Part shown: positions 15,486 to 23,960 of the stretch, one piece after another
How the letters are laid out: the number at the start of each line of letters is the position of its first letter
How positions within the stretch are numbered: the stretch's first letter is position 1
The notes under the pieces: generated by a model
Seen by the model: only the letters and a program-made list of their open reading frames with translations
What the model was told of the DNA's origin: nothing
The model's database searches: none
Program-made: the position numbers and the translations under genes
Source: Desulfuromonadaceae bacterium
Lineage (GTDB): Bacteria; Desulfobacterota; Desulfuromonadia; Geobacterales; Pseudopelobacteraceae
Direction: 5' to 3'
NCBI GenBank assembly: GCA_028712075.1
Contig: JAQTQX010000020.1
Coordinates: 1 to 64,000 of the forward strand
Length of the DNA: 64,000 bases

Positions 15486-16318
15486 TTAGTCCGGTGGATT
15501 TTCCTGGTTAGGAGTCATAAGTGGCGCCATTGGCAGTTCAAACTGCGAAACCTTGCTTTCCTCGTAATTCGAGCTATGCCAATGGTTGTGGAGTTCAACC
15601 TCAAGCCAATCTGCAATCTGCAGGCAAAATTCATGAGATACTAGAAAGTACTGAATATCCGCGGGTAAGCCTACTCCCGACTTTACTCGCGCATGAGACC
15701 CAGCTTTACGAACGTAGACATCATTGGCTATGCCCCGATTGTGGATAAAAATATCCCTGCTTGCTTTGACTTCCATGTATCGGTGAAAAGCAGGGCATTC
15801 AAGAATGTTTACAGATAGTAGTTGTTGAAATGATTCGGCAAACTCTGCCGGTGATTTGTATGCAAGTTCATTGAGCAAAGAGTCTGTTGCCCGCAGGTGA
15901 ACCTCTTCAAGTGAGGTTGATTCCAGGAGTGACTGAATTGAAAGATTTCGTTTTCCTCCAAGTTTATGCGGTTAACGAACTACAACAGCGCGGAGAACAT
16001 CGCCAAGCATTGTTTCTACGATTGTTACAAGCTGTACCAACGCATTTACGCTCAGCTGATGATATGCAAGAAACTGATATTTCGAGAGAAGCTGTTCCTT
16101 GCGGTATTTCCGGGTGCTCGACATGGCAGTTCTATCCGGTTTGTATCCAACAGGAAACGTAACCTCGACCTCTTCTTCCTCCATTTTTTGCATGCTCCGA
16201 GCCGCAATATCAAAAGCGCCGTATGTGAATTGCGCCAATTCGCCTTGATCGAACATCATACCTCTGGCAGATGAGACACTATCTGATTCAAGTTGTTGCC
16301 TAAATTATTGCTACTCAT
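15486..16318 (-). pseudogene. HEPN-domain protein (RiboL-PSP-HEPN-like), broken
   Basis: The true start appears to be the ATG at 16318 with GGAGAAAAA before it. That frame reads MSSNNLGNNLNQIVSHLPEV and ends; a one-base change then gives the frame beginning MMFDQGELAQFTYGAFDIAA (16259). An in-frame TAA at 15972-15974 interrupts it, after which the same frame goes on (PHKLGGKRNLSIQSLLES...) to 15486. The second part carries SRDIFIHNRG, an R-x4-H motif as in HEPN ribonucleases, within the layout of RiboL-PSP-HEPN proteins. Two lesions argue for a pseudogene. The lipoprotein and DUF2235 genes follow on the same strand. Confidence 0.6.
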
Positions 16319-16341
16319 TTTTTCTCCTAACAAGTTAAGAG

Positions 16342-16379
16342 TTTATGCGGTGCGTAGCGCAGCGTAGCCACCACATAAA
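16342..16379. repeat. Imperfect hairpin at the edge of the IS91-type scar
   Basis: TTTATGcGGTG pairs with CACCaCATAAA around a GC-rich loop containing GCGTAGCGCAGCG. It lies just past the 3' side of the IS91-like remnant and may be the end (ori or ter) sequence of that element. Confidence 0.35.
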
Positions 16380-16642
16380 GTCAAGTTGAACTTGACCATC
16401 TCGCTTTGTTTCCGCTGTCTGGATTTTTATCGGAATTTTTCAGGGCTTCGGTGGGGATAGTACTCGGAGAATGAGACTGTTTCAATGACAAACTTGAAAG
16501 AATATGTCGTATCAGGCAGATCTTTTGACGATACACTTGATTTCTGCTGAAGGTGTTTTCGTTTTTGTCCGGTAACGGATAGTCTGTTTCGGTGCTGAGG
16601 ACGCACCGGTAGTGTGAGCAGCAATGATCTGTATTGAGCGCT

Positions 16643-16853
16643 TCATTTTTGCCCCCAACCTGTCTGTAGTACTGCTGATCCACCCGGCGGACTCCTCGCC
16701 CGGCGCGGCAGCACCTCAATGACCACCATCAGCCCTTTTCCGCAGCAGGGACAGATGCGGCCTGTGGCCGCAACCGGCTCTGCCGGTTCCTTTTTGCGCC
16801 GTTTACCCCGCCAGCGCCAGATCCTCGATCATCCTTCGTCTCAATTCGGTCAT
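16643..16853 (-). mobile_element. Internally deleted IS91-type element
   Basis: At 16853 a frame with a good GAGAGG site reads MTELRRRMIEDLALAG then stops: the first residues of the XerC-like integrase that accompanies many IS91-type transposases. Directly after, another frame reads ATGRICPCCGKGLMVVIEVL then PRRARSPPGG and stops at 16643; this Cys-containing segment is the C-terminal tail of IS91-family transposases. Everything between, over 1 kb in an intact element, is missing, so this is a deletion scar. Confidence 0.55.
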
Positions 16854-16943
16854 GATTTTTTTTCCTCTCTCTTGGTTTAGTTGGCCCTCAGGCCGTAAAA
16901 AACGTATCATGACAAGGAAATATCTCAATCAGGGCAATAATAA

Positions 16944-16967
16944 AGGCAGCTTCGAAGAAAGCTGCCT
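16944..16967. terminator. Perfect 9-bp stem hairpin
   Basis: AGGCAGCTT-cgaaga-AAGCTGCCT, with no long T tract. Possible terminator of the mobile-element scar; otherwise the 16854-17050 stretch holds nothing recognisable. Confidence 0.4.
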
Positions 16968-17049
16968 AATACCTGTTTAGGTGGGGTAGTGCTGTATTAG
17001 TCTTTGATTCTATAGCCTTTTTTATTCTACCGCGAAGCGGTTTAGTTCA

Positions 17050-17184
17050 ACCTCGGTATTCATGGCTGGAAATTCGACCAGGACGGAATATTGTGGATGT
17101 GAGACTGTCGACAAAGTTTACATAATAGAACCCAATTGAAAAGTACCACTTGGTTTGTACTGTAATTTTAGGTTCTTATAAGTT
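17050..17184 (+). promoter_or_regulatory. Conserved upstream block of PEP-CTERM gene 1
   Basis: From about 17055 to the promoter, this block matches the minus strand of 34679-34815 upstream of the other PEP-CTERM gene. Shared strings include CGGTATTCAT, GCTGGAAATTCGACCA, ACTGTCGACAAA and TTTACATAATAGAA. It contains AGTACCACTTGGTTTGTACT, an imperfect inverted repeat (AGTAC/GTACT) suitable as an activator site. Conservation well upstream of the promoter suggests binding by an enhancer-binding protein. Confidence 0.6.
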
Positions 17185-17200
17185 TGGTATAATATTTGCT
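17185..17200 (+). promoter_or_regulatory. Sigma-54 promoter of PEP-CTERM gene 1
   Basis: TGGTATAATATTTGCT has GG and GC separated by exactly ten bases (17186-17187 and 17198-17199), the -24/-12 rule for RpoN. The same position in the duplicated region carries TGGCATAATAGTTGCT, where the differences keep GG and GC. Confidence 0.75.
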
Positions 17201-17257
17201 CTGAAACAAATATCTGATTTTGATTATTGAAAGCAACTGAGTCTTAAGGAGAAAATA

Positions 17258-17929
17258 ATGAAAAAGCAAATGGTAGCATTATTGGCAGGGGCGCTGTTGA
17301 TGATAACGGCAGGGATGGCAAACGCATATACTATTGATTATGCCTCTCAAAATGATGGCTTTAATGGCCTTACAACTACTGTCGCTGGCGCAGTTGTGGA
17401 GACGTTTGATTCCGCAGCTATTTGGACATGGGATGGAGATTATTCGATCCGGAATACTTCGCAAAGTGGTGTGTCTGCGCAACCCTATGGTGTTGGACAG
17501 GTTGATTCTACATACTTCATTTCTGTACCGGATTCGAAGTCATCAGGAACAGCCATTGCAACTCAAACAACAGTAATCCTTGGTGGCTTGTTCGACTATT
17601 TCGGCCTCTGGTGGGGATCAGTTGACACTTACAATTCTATTACGTTCATAAATAATGGTGTCGATAAACTCACTATCACCGGCCAACAGGCAATCAACCC
17701 TTCAACTGCCAATGGCAATCAAACTGCACCTGGAACCAACCTGTATGTAAATTTTTATGATCTTCCGACATTTGATAGCTTCAGGTTCACAAGCACGCAA
17801 TATGCGTTCGAAGTTGACAACATTGCTGTAGCTGCTGCCCCAGTACCCGAGCCCGGCACAATAGCCCTCCTTGGCCTCGGTATGGCTGGACTTGCTCTCT
17901 ATGGCAAGCGTCGTCAGAACAAAGCATAA
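17258..17929 (+). CDS. PEP-CTERM sorting-domain protein 1
   Basis: 223 aa. Signal peptide MKKQMVALLAGALLMITAGM ending ANA. The mature core (about 24-190) is Ser/Thr/Asn/Gly-rich beta-type sequence with few charges (NDGFNGLTTTVAG, TFDSFRFTSTQYAFEVDN), as in exported exopolysaccharide-associated proteins. The C-terminus has the sorting tag PVPEPGTIALLGLGMAGLAL followed by YGKRRQNK. Such proteins are cleaved by exosortase (XrtA/EpsH family), not encoded here. The signal peptide, tag, 5' and 3' flanks match those of the gene at 33932-34603, but the core does not. Confidence 0.9.
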   Translation: MKKQMVALLAGALLMITAGMANAYTIDYASQNDGFNGLTTTVAGAVVETFDSAAIWTWDGDYSIRNTSQSGVSAQPYGVGQVDSTYFISVPDSKSSGTAIATQTTVILGGLFDYFGLWWGSVDTYNSITFINNGVDKLTITGQQAINPSTANGNQTAPGTNLYVNFYDLPTFDSFRFTSTQYAFEVDNIAVAAAPVPEPGTIALLGLGMAGLALYGKRRQNKA

Positions 17930-17954
17930 TCAGTACGGCATACATAGTTTTAAC

Positions 17955-17988
17955 AAAAGGGCGCTGCTTCGGTATCGCCCTTTTCTTT
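17955..17988 (+). terminator. Terminator of PEP-CTERM gene 1
   Basis: AAAAGGGCG-ctgcttcggtat-CGCCCTTTT plus T-rich tail. The loop and following CCCTGTCGGGAAACCTTACA are shared with the terminator of PEP-CTERM gene 2. Confidence 0.85.
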
Positions 17989-18079
17989 TACCCTGTCGGG
18001 AAACCTTACAGTTTGAATTGTTGTTAGAAAGAAAGGATATCCGTCAAGACACCCCTTCTGCTACATTATGCCTCCAGCG

Positions 18080-18265
18080 TTATGCAGGCATTGCTGTAAC
18101 CCCAATACACCCAGGGATTAGCGCAACAAGGGTGCGTATCTCATCGATTGTAACCCTATGTTCGACAACTTCCGTGAGTGAACGATCAAGCTTGTAGCTC
18201 ACAGACCACGCACGACGACAGATAAATCCGCAGACTCCACCATATCAGCGAGCCTCTCAGCATGG
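18080..18265 (-). pseudogene. Unidentified gene remnant with one frameshift
   Basis: The minus strand reads RHAERLADMVESADLSVVVR, shifts frame, then SYKLDRSLTEVVEHRVTIDE-IRTLVALIPGCIGVTAMPA and stops at 18080-18082. Composition and helix pattern look like real protein, but I do not recognise it and there is no start. The plus strand and the remainder of 18266-18529 show no gene. Confidence 0.3.
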
Positions 18266-18529
18266 CGGTGTCTGGTAACGGCTTTAGGTCACCGCAAACA
18301 TTTGATGCGATCTCAATACCTGTCAATGTCGGGCAGTTACAACTATCCGGATTCACGAGGGGAAAATGTGTGAAAACTCTCTGGTGTTAAGTGGCTCCTG
18401 TAAAAAACGTGGTAGCACGGTGGCACGTGTCATTGAGCCAGAGGGCAGATAAGAACGGAGCTGAATGAGCTATTGCCATGACCTGAATAACGACCTAAAA
18501 TAGGCTCTACATAAATCAAGGAGCACTCC

Positions 18530-18707
18530 ATGCAAACTATGTTTGCTACAGCTACCGTCAGTATCAGCGACCTCAAAAAAAAACCTTCCGATATCATAAA
18601 GCGTTCCCATGGTGCGCCGGTTGCCATTCTCAACCATAGTCTACCAGGTTTACGACAATCTTGTGCTGGTTACTGTTATTGCCGTGGGCAAACGGGAAAC
18701 AATCTGA
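18530..18707 (+). pseudogene. Toxin-antitoxin scar: StbD/Phd-like head joined to RelE/StbE-like tail
   Basis: The frame from 18530 (AAGGAG upstream) reads MQTMFATATVSISDLKKKPS then DIIKRSHGAPVAILNH, the N-terminal half of a StbD/Phd-YefM antitoxin. At about 18636 the sequence switches to a different frame that reads IVYQVYDNLVLVTVIAVGKR-ETI, the C-terminal end of a RelE/StbE toxin. The antitoxin C-terminus and most of the toxin are gone. A single internal deletion of an adjacent antitoxin-toxin pair explains this. Confidence 0.65.
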
Positions 18708-18776
18708 TGTATTCATCCGGATGACAGGGATTTTGTAAACAGGGCATGTAGCGAATCCGTGAAAAACAAAAAAGGA

Positions 18777-18915
18777 CATGACATCGATCACCGGGTATTT
18801 CTGAAGAGTGGTGAAATACGGTATGCCACTGAGCCATGCGTTACTGAATATAATGAAAAGGGAGAGGCGGATGGTGGAGCTGAAGGGGCGGATCAAGGAG
18901 CCGGAGGTGCAGTAA
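18777..18915 (+). pseudogene. PAS-domain sensor fragment
   Basis: HRVFLKSGEIRYATEPCVTE then YNEKGEA is the end of a PAS/PAC fold. After a frameshift, RRMVELKGRIKEPEVQ ends at TAA (18913-18915), overlapping the next ATG by one base. The second half nearly repeats the end of the next gene (RMVELKGRIKELEG), so this is the tail of a related sensor protein that has lost its body. Confidence 0.5.
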
Positions 18916-20654
18916 TGAATACGGCTATGAAGATGAATAGTGAGGCTGAGACATTCCTGTTTCAAGGCAAGCGACTTCTTGCCGCTATTTGCGGCATCAT
19001 GCTCCTGTTTCTTGCTCTTGCCGCTTCTTCTGCCGAGGCAACTGATGAAACGAAACTGCTCTTTCTCGGCAACAAGAATATAGCTCCGGTAGTCTACCTG
19101 GATAACGGCATCCCGGCAGGCGTTGTCGTCGATATCGTGCGGGCGCTTGCGCCGCATCTGCCGAAACCGGTTGAAATCAAGGCCATGGATTGGCAGGAAG
19201 CGCAGGCTCTGGTGGCTCGGGGGGATGCGGATGCCGTGATCCAGATAAACGCGACCGAAGAGCGCAAGAAAATTTATGATTTTTCCGATACGTTGCTGGA
19301 ATCTCAATTTTCAATCTTTACCTCGACCGGCAGGGTCGGCATATCGGGCATGTCAAGCCTTCGCGGTTTGCGTGTCGGCGTCGAGGCGGGAGGGCTCCCC
19401 CGGCAACTTTTGGAAAAAGAGCCGCTGATTCAATTACACATCATTCCGAATTTTCTCGAAGGATTCAAACTGCTGAATAATGGTACTGTTGACGCTGTTG
19501 TCGTGGATTACCGGGTCGGAGCGTATATCATTGCCGAAAACGGGCTGCGCAACATCAAGGTAACCGGTATGCCCATCACATCCTCCTTCTCAGCTATCGC
19601 GGTAAAAAAAGGAAATACAACGCTGCTTAACGCCATCAACAGCGCTTTGCGAATTATTAAAGATGACGGCGCTTACGACACGGTTCTCAAAAAATGGAAA
19701 CCGAAAGAGGTTGTGTTTCAAACACGGGAGCAGATCAGGCAAAGGAGAGACTTCGTAATCATAGTCGTTTTACTCGCATTGTTCCTGATTGCGGCTGCAT
19801 GGACGCTGACCCTGAGGAGGGAACTGGTGAGAAGAAGGGCCGCCGAAAAGAGGCTTGGGGAAAATGAAGCCCGTTTTCGAGCCCTCTTTGAGGATTCACC
19901 CATTTCCCTTTGGGAAGAAGATTTCTCGCGTGTCAAACAGCAGATCGATGCACTTAAAACCTCCGGAATTTCAGACTTCCGGGCGTATTTCACGGAACAT
20001 CCGGAAGAGGTAGTCCGCTGTGCGCACGCAACGAAGATTGTCGCGGTCAACCGAGCCACACTCAAACTGTTCAAGGGCGATAGCCAGGAACAGCTTCTGG
20101 AGGGGCTTGACACTGTTTTCAGCGAAGAGTCATTTGATATTTTTCGAGAGGAATTGATAACGCTGGCATCCGGCGGCACGCAGTTTGAGAGTGAAGCGAT
20201 CCAGAAAAATATGGCAGGAGAAAAATTCGACACCATCGTACGGCTTTCGCTGGCGCCCGGATATGAACGCAGTTGGGAGAAGGTTTTTGTCTCTGTCAGC
20301 GATATTACCGAGCGCAAGCAAGCCGAGGAAGCGCTGCATGTCAAGGCAGCCGAACTTGAAGAGGAGGTGACCGAGCGCCAGATGGCGCAGGAGAATCTTC
20401 AGGAAAAAGCGCTCCTGCTGGAAGAGGAAATCGAAAAACGTCAAAAAGCGCAGGACGAGCTGGAACAACTTAACGACGAGCTGGAACAGCGGGTGATACA
20501 GCGGACAGCCGAGCTGGAGGCAAGAAACGCGGATCTGCAAAAAATGAATAAGGTCTTTGTCGGCAGGGAGCTGCGGATGGTGGAGCTAAAGGGGCGGATC
20601 AAGGAGTTGGAGGGACGCCACGATGGATTGCTAATGGAGCCTCCGGCATCGTAG
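18915..20654 (+). CDS. SBP_bac_3-PAS transmembrane sensor without output domain
   Basis: 579 aa from the ATG at 18915 (GGAGG seven bases upstream). TM1 or signal region about 21-42; a family-3 solute-binding domain about 46-265 (NKNIAPVVYLDNGIPAGVVV, GDADAVIQINATEERKKIYD, LRVGVEAGG); TM2 about 282-302; a PAS region about 325-470 (ARFRALFEDSPISLWEED, SVSDITERKQAEEAL); then a long coiled coil to about 560. No kinase, cyclase or chemotaxis module follows, so the protein ends where an output domain would be expected. It may signal through a separate partner or be truncated. Confidence 0.75.
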   Translation: MNTAMKMNSEAETFLFQGKRLLAAICGIMLLFLALAASSAEATDETKLLFLGNKNIAPVVYLDNGIPAGVVVDIVRALAPHLPKPVEIKAMDWQEAQALVARGDADAVIQINATEERKKIYDFSDTLLESQFSIFTSTGRVGISGMSSLRGLRVGVEAGGLPRQLLEKEPLIQLHIIPNFLEGFKLLNNGTVDAVVVDYRVGAYIIAENGLRNIKVTGMPITSSFSAIAVKKGNTTLLNAINSALRIIKDDGAYDTVLKKWKPKEVVFQTREQIRQRRDFVIIVVLLALFLIAAAWTLTLRRELVRRRAAEKRLGENEARFRALFEDSPISLWEEDFSRVKQQIDALKTSGISDFRAYFTEHPEEVVRCAHATKIVAVNRATLKLFKGDSQEQLLEGLDTVFSEESFDIFREELITLASGGTQFESEAIQKNMAGEKFDTIVRLSLAPGYERSWEKVFVSVSDITERKQAEEALHVKAAELEEEVTERQMAQENLQEKALLLEEEIEKRQKAQDELEQLNDELEQRVIQRTAELEARNADLQKMNKVFVGRELRMVELKGRIKELEGRHDGLLMEPPAS

Positions 20655-20937
20655 CCAATCGCGTTCCTCCTCGGGGAGACAGGGGGCGTTATGTACAGTG
20701 CTGAACAGTTACAAAATATCTTCGTAAGAAGCGCAGAAAATCCCGGATGTAACTACCCATCATTACTTGCGCTGCGCACACTTGCCAGATCTTAATTGAT
20801 GAACGTACCCATCACTCTTTACGCAGGCTTTCCTTTAAAAATTTTTGTCAATAGCGCCATTGACAGCAAGAAATTCAGCGATAAGATTTCTTCTGTTCCA
20901 ATGCGTACGAAGCGACCGGCTTCGACGAGAGCATTGC

Positions 20938-21168
20938 CAGGAACTCTCGGCAGCGGCCGAACAGATGTCTCAGGGAGCGGCCGCCAGCGTCGAAGTGATA
21001 TCTTCCTCCATGGAAGGGATGGCCTCCAGCATCAAGCATAATGCCGACAACTCCAGCCAGGCAGAGAAAATCGCCATCAAGATCGTAGTCGATGCCAAAG
21101 ATGGTGGCTAGTCCGTCACCGAAACCGTTGCGGCCATGAAAGAGATCGCCCGGCAGACGACACGCACG
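20938..21168 (+). pseudogene. Chemoreceptor (MCP) signalling-domain fragment
   Basis: The frame reads QELSAAAEQMSQGAAASVEV, SSSMEGMASSIKHNADNSSQ and AEKIAIKIVVDAKDGG, stops at TAG (21109-21111), and continues in frame with SVTETVAAMKEIARQTT. This is the methylation-helix portion of a methyl-accepting protein. Both ends and the conserved hairpin tip are missing. It may once have been the output domain of the neighbouring sensor or of a separate receptor. Nothing else is recognisable in 20655-20937. Confidence 0.6.
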
Positions 21169-21328
21169 GTGCGTGTTCCGCAGCACAAGGCCCAAGTGCC
21201 CCATATCGGCCATAAGGCCGCAAAAAACCACGGAAAAGAAGGCGTCCGGAGACGTTGTCCATCTCCAGTTGAGGCGGTACTGGCGGGCCGGACCACCTGG
21301 ATGATGAGTTTGGGACATCTTAAAGGTA

Positions 21329-21377
21329 GCTCCCCCAACCCCCTCCTTCTTTTCAAGGAAGGGGTTGGGAGGGGGGT
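21329..21377. repeat. GC-rich intergenic inverted repeat
   Basis: GCTCCCCCAACCCC...CCTTC, loop TTTTCAA, GGAAGG...GGGTTGGGAGG. A near-perfect long hairpin of the dispersed type often found between genes in Geobacter-like genomes. A related CTAACCCC/GGGGTTAG repeat is at 45722-45802. Confidence 0.5.
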
Positions 21378-21559
21378 ACGTTTTTGACTATAGAGTCTCT
21401 TGCAAAATGATTTCATATCTGCGGCGTAGCTTCCGGCAATGGTATTTTTAGAAGGTAACCCTGATGCCTGGCTTCAGTGTGTTGCCGCAGATTTACTCAA
21501 ATACTGTGTCAGACTTCGGTACTACCATCAAGGTGGCGACATGAAAGAAAAGCCTGCCA

Positions 21560-22744
21560 ATGTCTGGTAACAGGCTACCCAGAGGTGTTGTTGCACTTGG
21601 CCTGGTCAGTCTCTTCATGGATCTCTCCTCAGAGATGATTCATGGTTTGCTACCTGTATTTCTGGTCACTGTTCTGGGTGCTGGCGCGCTTTCGGTAGGA
21701 CTTATAGAAGGAATTGCCGAAGCGACAGCATCCATCACCAAGGTTTTTTCGGGTGTGATCTCAGACTGGATTGGCCGGAGAAAACCTCTGGTGCTTCTGG
21801 GTTACAGTTTGGCTGCGCTCACCAAACCGTTGTTTCCACTCGCCACCGGTGTCGGCTCTGTACTTACGGCGCGCTTTCTGGACCGTATAGGTAAAGGTAT
21901 TCGTGGCGCGCCGCGCGATGCATTGATTGCCGATATCACACCGCAGGAAATACGCGGAGCCGCCTATGGACTGCGTCAGTCAATGGATACTGTCGGTGCC
22001 TTTGCCGGGCCACTAATGGCCATTATACTGATGTATGTCACCCATAACAATTTCCGTCTCGTATTCTGGGCAGCAGTGGTACCTGCAATTATATGCGTTC
22101 TGCTGATTATATTTGGAGTCGAGGAACCGGAATCGTCGTCAATAACCTCGTTATCGCGGTTTCCAATCAATCGCTCGAACCTGCGGCGCTTACCAAGGCG
22201 TTTCTGGCTGGTTGTTGGATTTTCTGCAGTACTGACTCTGGCGCGTTTTTCAGAAGCCTTTTTGCTGTTGCGCGCTCAAGGCCTTGGCTTATCAGTAACC
22301 TGGGTGCCGATTGTACTTATTGTAATGAATGTTATTTATGCAGTCAGTGCCTATCCCTTTGGCAAGCTTTCCGACAGTGGCAACCGAAAAACGATATTTG
22401 CCGTTGGTATTATATTTCTCATAATTGCTGATGTGATACTTGCATTGGCGGACAATTATTGGCTCGTGTTCCTTGGTGTAACTATGTGGGGATTGCATAT
22501 GGGGGCGACACAAGGCCTGCTCTCTGCGTTGGTCGCTGATGCTGCTCCAGCTGACCTGCGTGGTACATCATTCGGTGTATTTAACCTGGTTAGCGGAATT
22601 GCGTTACTTGCCGCAAGCGTCATTGCCGGCAGCTTATGGGCTCTGATTGGCCCAACGATGACATTTTACGCTGGTGCGGCATTTTCATGTGCTGCCTTGG
22701 CTGTATTGAGCACAGCTTTACAAAGAAGAGATAATTTTTCCTGA
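21560..22744 (+). CDS. MFS transporter
   Basis: 394 aa with twelve hydrophobic segments. The MFS loop 2-3 motif appears as GVISDWIGRRKPL, and DRIGKGIRGAPRDALIADI is typical of a small-molecule MFS branch of unclear substrate. No operon partner is obvious; a thioesterase gene follows 88 bp downstream. The ATG at 21560 has a weak AAAGAAAAG ribosome site. Confidence 0.85.
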   Translation: MSGNRLPRGVVALGLVSLFMDLSSEMIHGLLPVFLVTVLGAGALSVGLIEGIAEATASITKVFSGVISDWIGRRKPLVLLGYSLAALTKPLFPLATGVGSVLTARFLDRIGKGIRGAPRDALIADITPQEIRGAAYGLRQSMDTVGAFAGPLMAIILMYVTHNNFRLVFWAAVVPAIICVLLIIFGVEEPESSSITSLSRFPINRSNLRRLPRRFWLVVGFSAVLTLARFSEAFLLLRAQGLGLSVTWVPIVLIVMNVIYAVSAYPFGKLSDSGNRKTIFAVGIIFLIIADVILALADNYWLVFLGVTMWGLHMGATQGLLSALVADAAPADLRGTSFGVFNLVSGIALLAASVIAGSLWALIGPTMTFYAGAAFSCAALAVLSTALQRRDNFS

Positions 22745-22832
22745 GGCGCCTGATCCTATTGTTACAGAATTATTGATTACGTCGTACATGAGGATTTACA
22801 ACAACTCAAACCAGCAGGACAAAGGAATCAAC

Positions 22833-23888
22833 ATGACAAAAGCTGCGCCGCAAAATAATACTGAACAGATAACTCCCCATGACAGCAGGTATATTTTCGT
22901 CCTGCCGTTCTCAACTGACCATGCGCTTGCCAGACGTTTTCTGGCCAGAGACAGTCAGATTGTCGGTAACATCCGCTTTGGCAAACTGCTTGAAACACTC
23001 GACAAAGTGGCCGAGAATACGGCACTTGCATATGTGAATAGCTACTACCCTGATGCCAGAGTTGTCACCGCTGCCATTGACAGCATTGTCGTGAGAAACC
23101 CGGCCGACACTACTCATGACGTGGTGTTTTCCGCGCAGATAAACCATGTGGGCAAGTCCTCAATGGAGGTGGGGATCAGAGTTGAGTGCCTTGGTGTTGG
23201 CTCCCATCATGTGGCAAGCTGTTACTTCACTATGGTGGCACGTTCGACAGACAGCGGCGAGAGTAAAAGTCTGACATTGCCGCCATTGCACTATAAACAG
23301 AAAATAGAGATGAACCGGTATAAAAAGGCCGAACTGCGCCGTCAGGCGTATCGGGATAGCCTGGCAAAGGCTGAGGAGATGCCGTCGCTGGAAGAGTACC
23401 TTTTTCTCAAAAAACTGCACAGGGAACAGGAATCGGTGGATTTTAAAGGTATTCGTGCCAACGAACTTGTCCTTGAATCAACAATCAGGGCATACCCAGA
23501 GCAGGAAAATGTCCCGAAGACGGTGTTTGGCGGCCACCTCATACGCAAAGCATATGAACTGGCTGCGCTGGCAGCAGAAATGGTTGCCCCTGACCGGGTG
23601 GTTCCTTTCCAGGTGAACCGCATAAACTTCAATCAGCCCGTGCTATTGGGCGACCAGTTAAAATTCACGGCACGAGTGGTTTATACCGGGAGAACAACCA
23701 TAACCGTGCAATCGGACATTGAACGATTCAGCCGTAAAGACGGAGCTAAAGCGCTTTCCAACTCATGCCTGTTTACCTTCAGAAATGTTGACAACAACAT
23801 GGAACCACAACCGGTCTCATTCATCTATCCGGTAACCTATGCTGAAGACGCCCGATTCCTGAATGCATATCGCCAGCGGGTTGATTAG
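22833..23888 (+). CDS. Double-hotdog acyl-CoA thioesterase
   Basis: 351 aa from the ATG at 22833 (AAAGGA six bases upstream; two earlier in-frame ATGs lack support). Two hotdog domains: the first about 15-150 (NIRFGKLLETLDKVAENTAL, followed by a core helix and sheet), the second about 215-340 (KTVFGGHLIRKAYELAALAA, VNRINFNQPVLLGDQLKFTA). This architecture resembles the ACOT9/10 and acyl-CoA hydrolase group, which release free acids from acyl-CoA in the cytoplasm. Confidence 0.8.
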   Translation: MTKAAPQNNTEQITPHDSRYIFVLPFSTDHALARRFLARDSQIVGNIRFGKLLETLDKVAENTALAYVNSYYPDARVVTAAIDSIVVRNPADTTHDVVFSAQINHVGKSSMEVGIRVECLGVGSHHVASCYFTMVARSTDSGESKSLTLPPLHYKQKIEMNRYKKAELRRQAYRDSLAKAEEMPSLEEYLFLKKLHREQESVDFKGIRANELVLESTIRAYPEQENVPKTVFGGHLIRKAYELAALAAEMVAPDRVVPFQVNRINFNQPVLLGDQLKFTARVVYTGRTTITVQSDIERFSRKDGAKALSNSCLFTFRNVDNNMEPQPVSFIYPVTYAEDARFLNAYRQRVD

Positions 23889-23960
23889 AGTGACAGTTTC
23901 CCAAAAACTTGACCACGATTCAGAGGGCAGAATACCGATCGGAATACGGGAGGTATATCA

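Noticed and set aside
16319-16400. Possible integron attC site by the HEPN pseudogene
   Set aside because: CCTAAC and GTTGAAC resemble core sites, but there is no second site, no cassette array and no integron integrase; the IS91-type scar explains the hairpin.
16381-16719. 112-codon minus-strand frame
   Set aside because: It overlaps the IS91-type transposase tail in another frame and lacks protein-like features.
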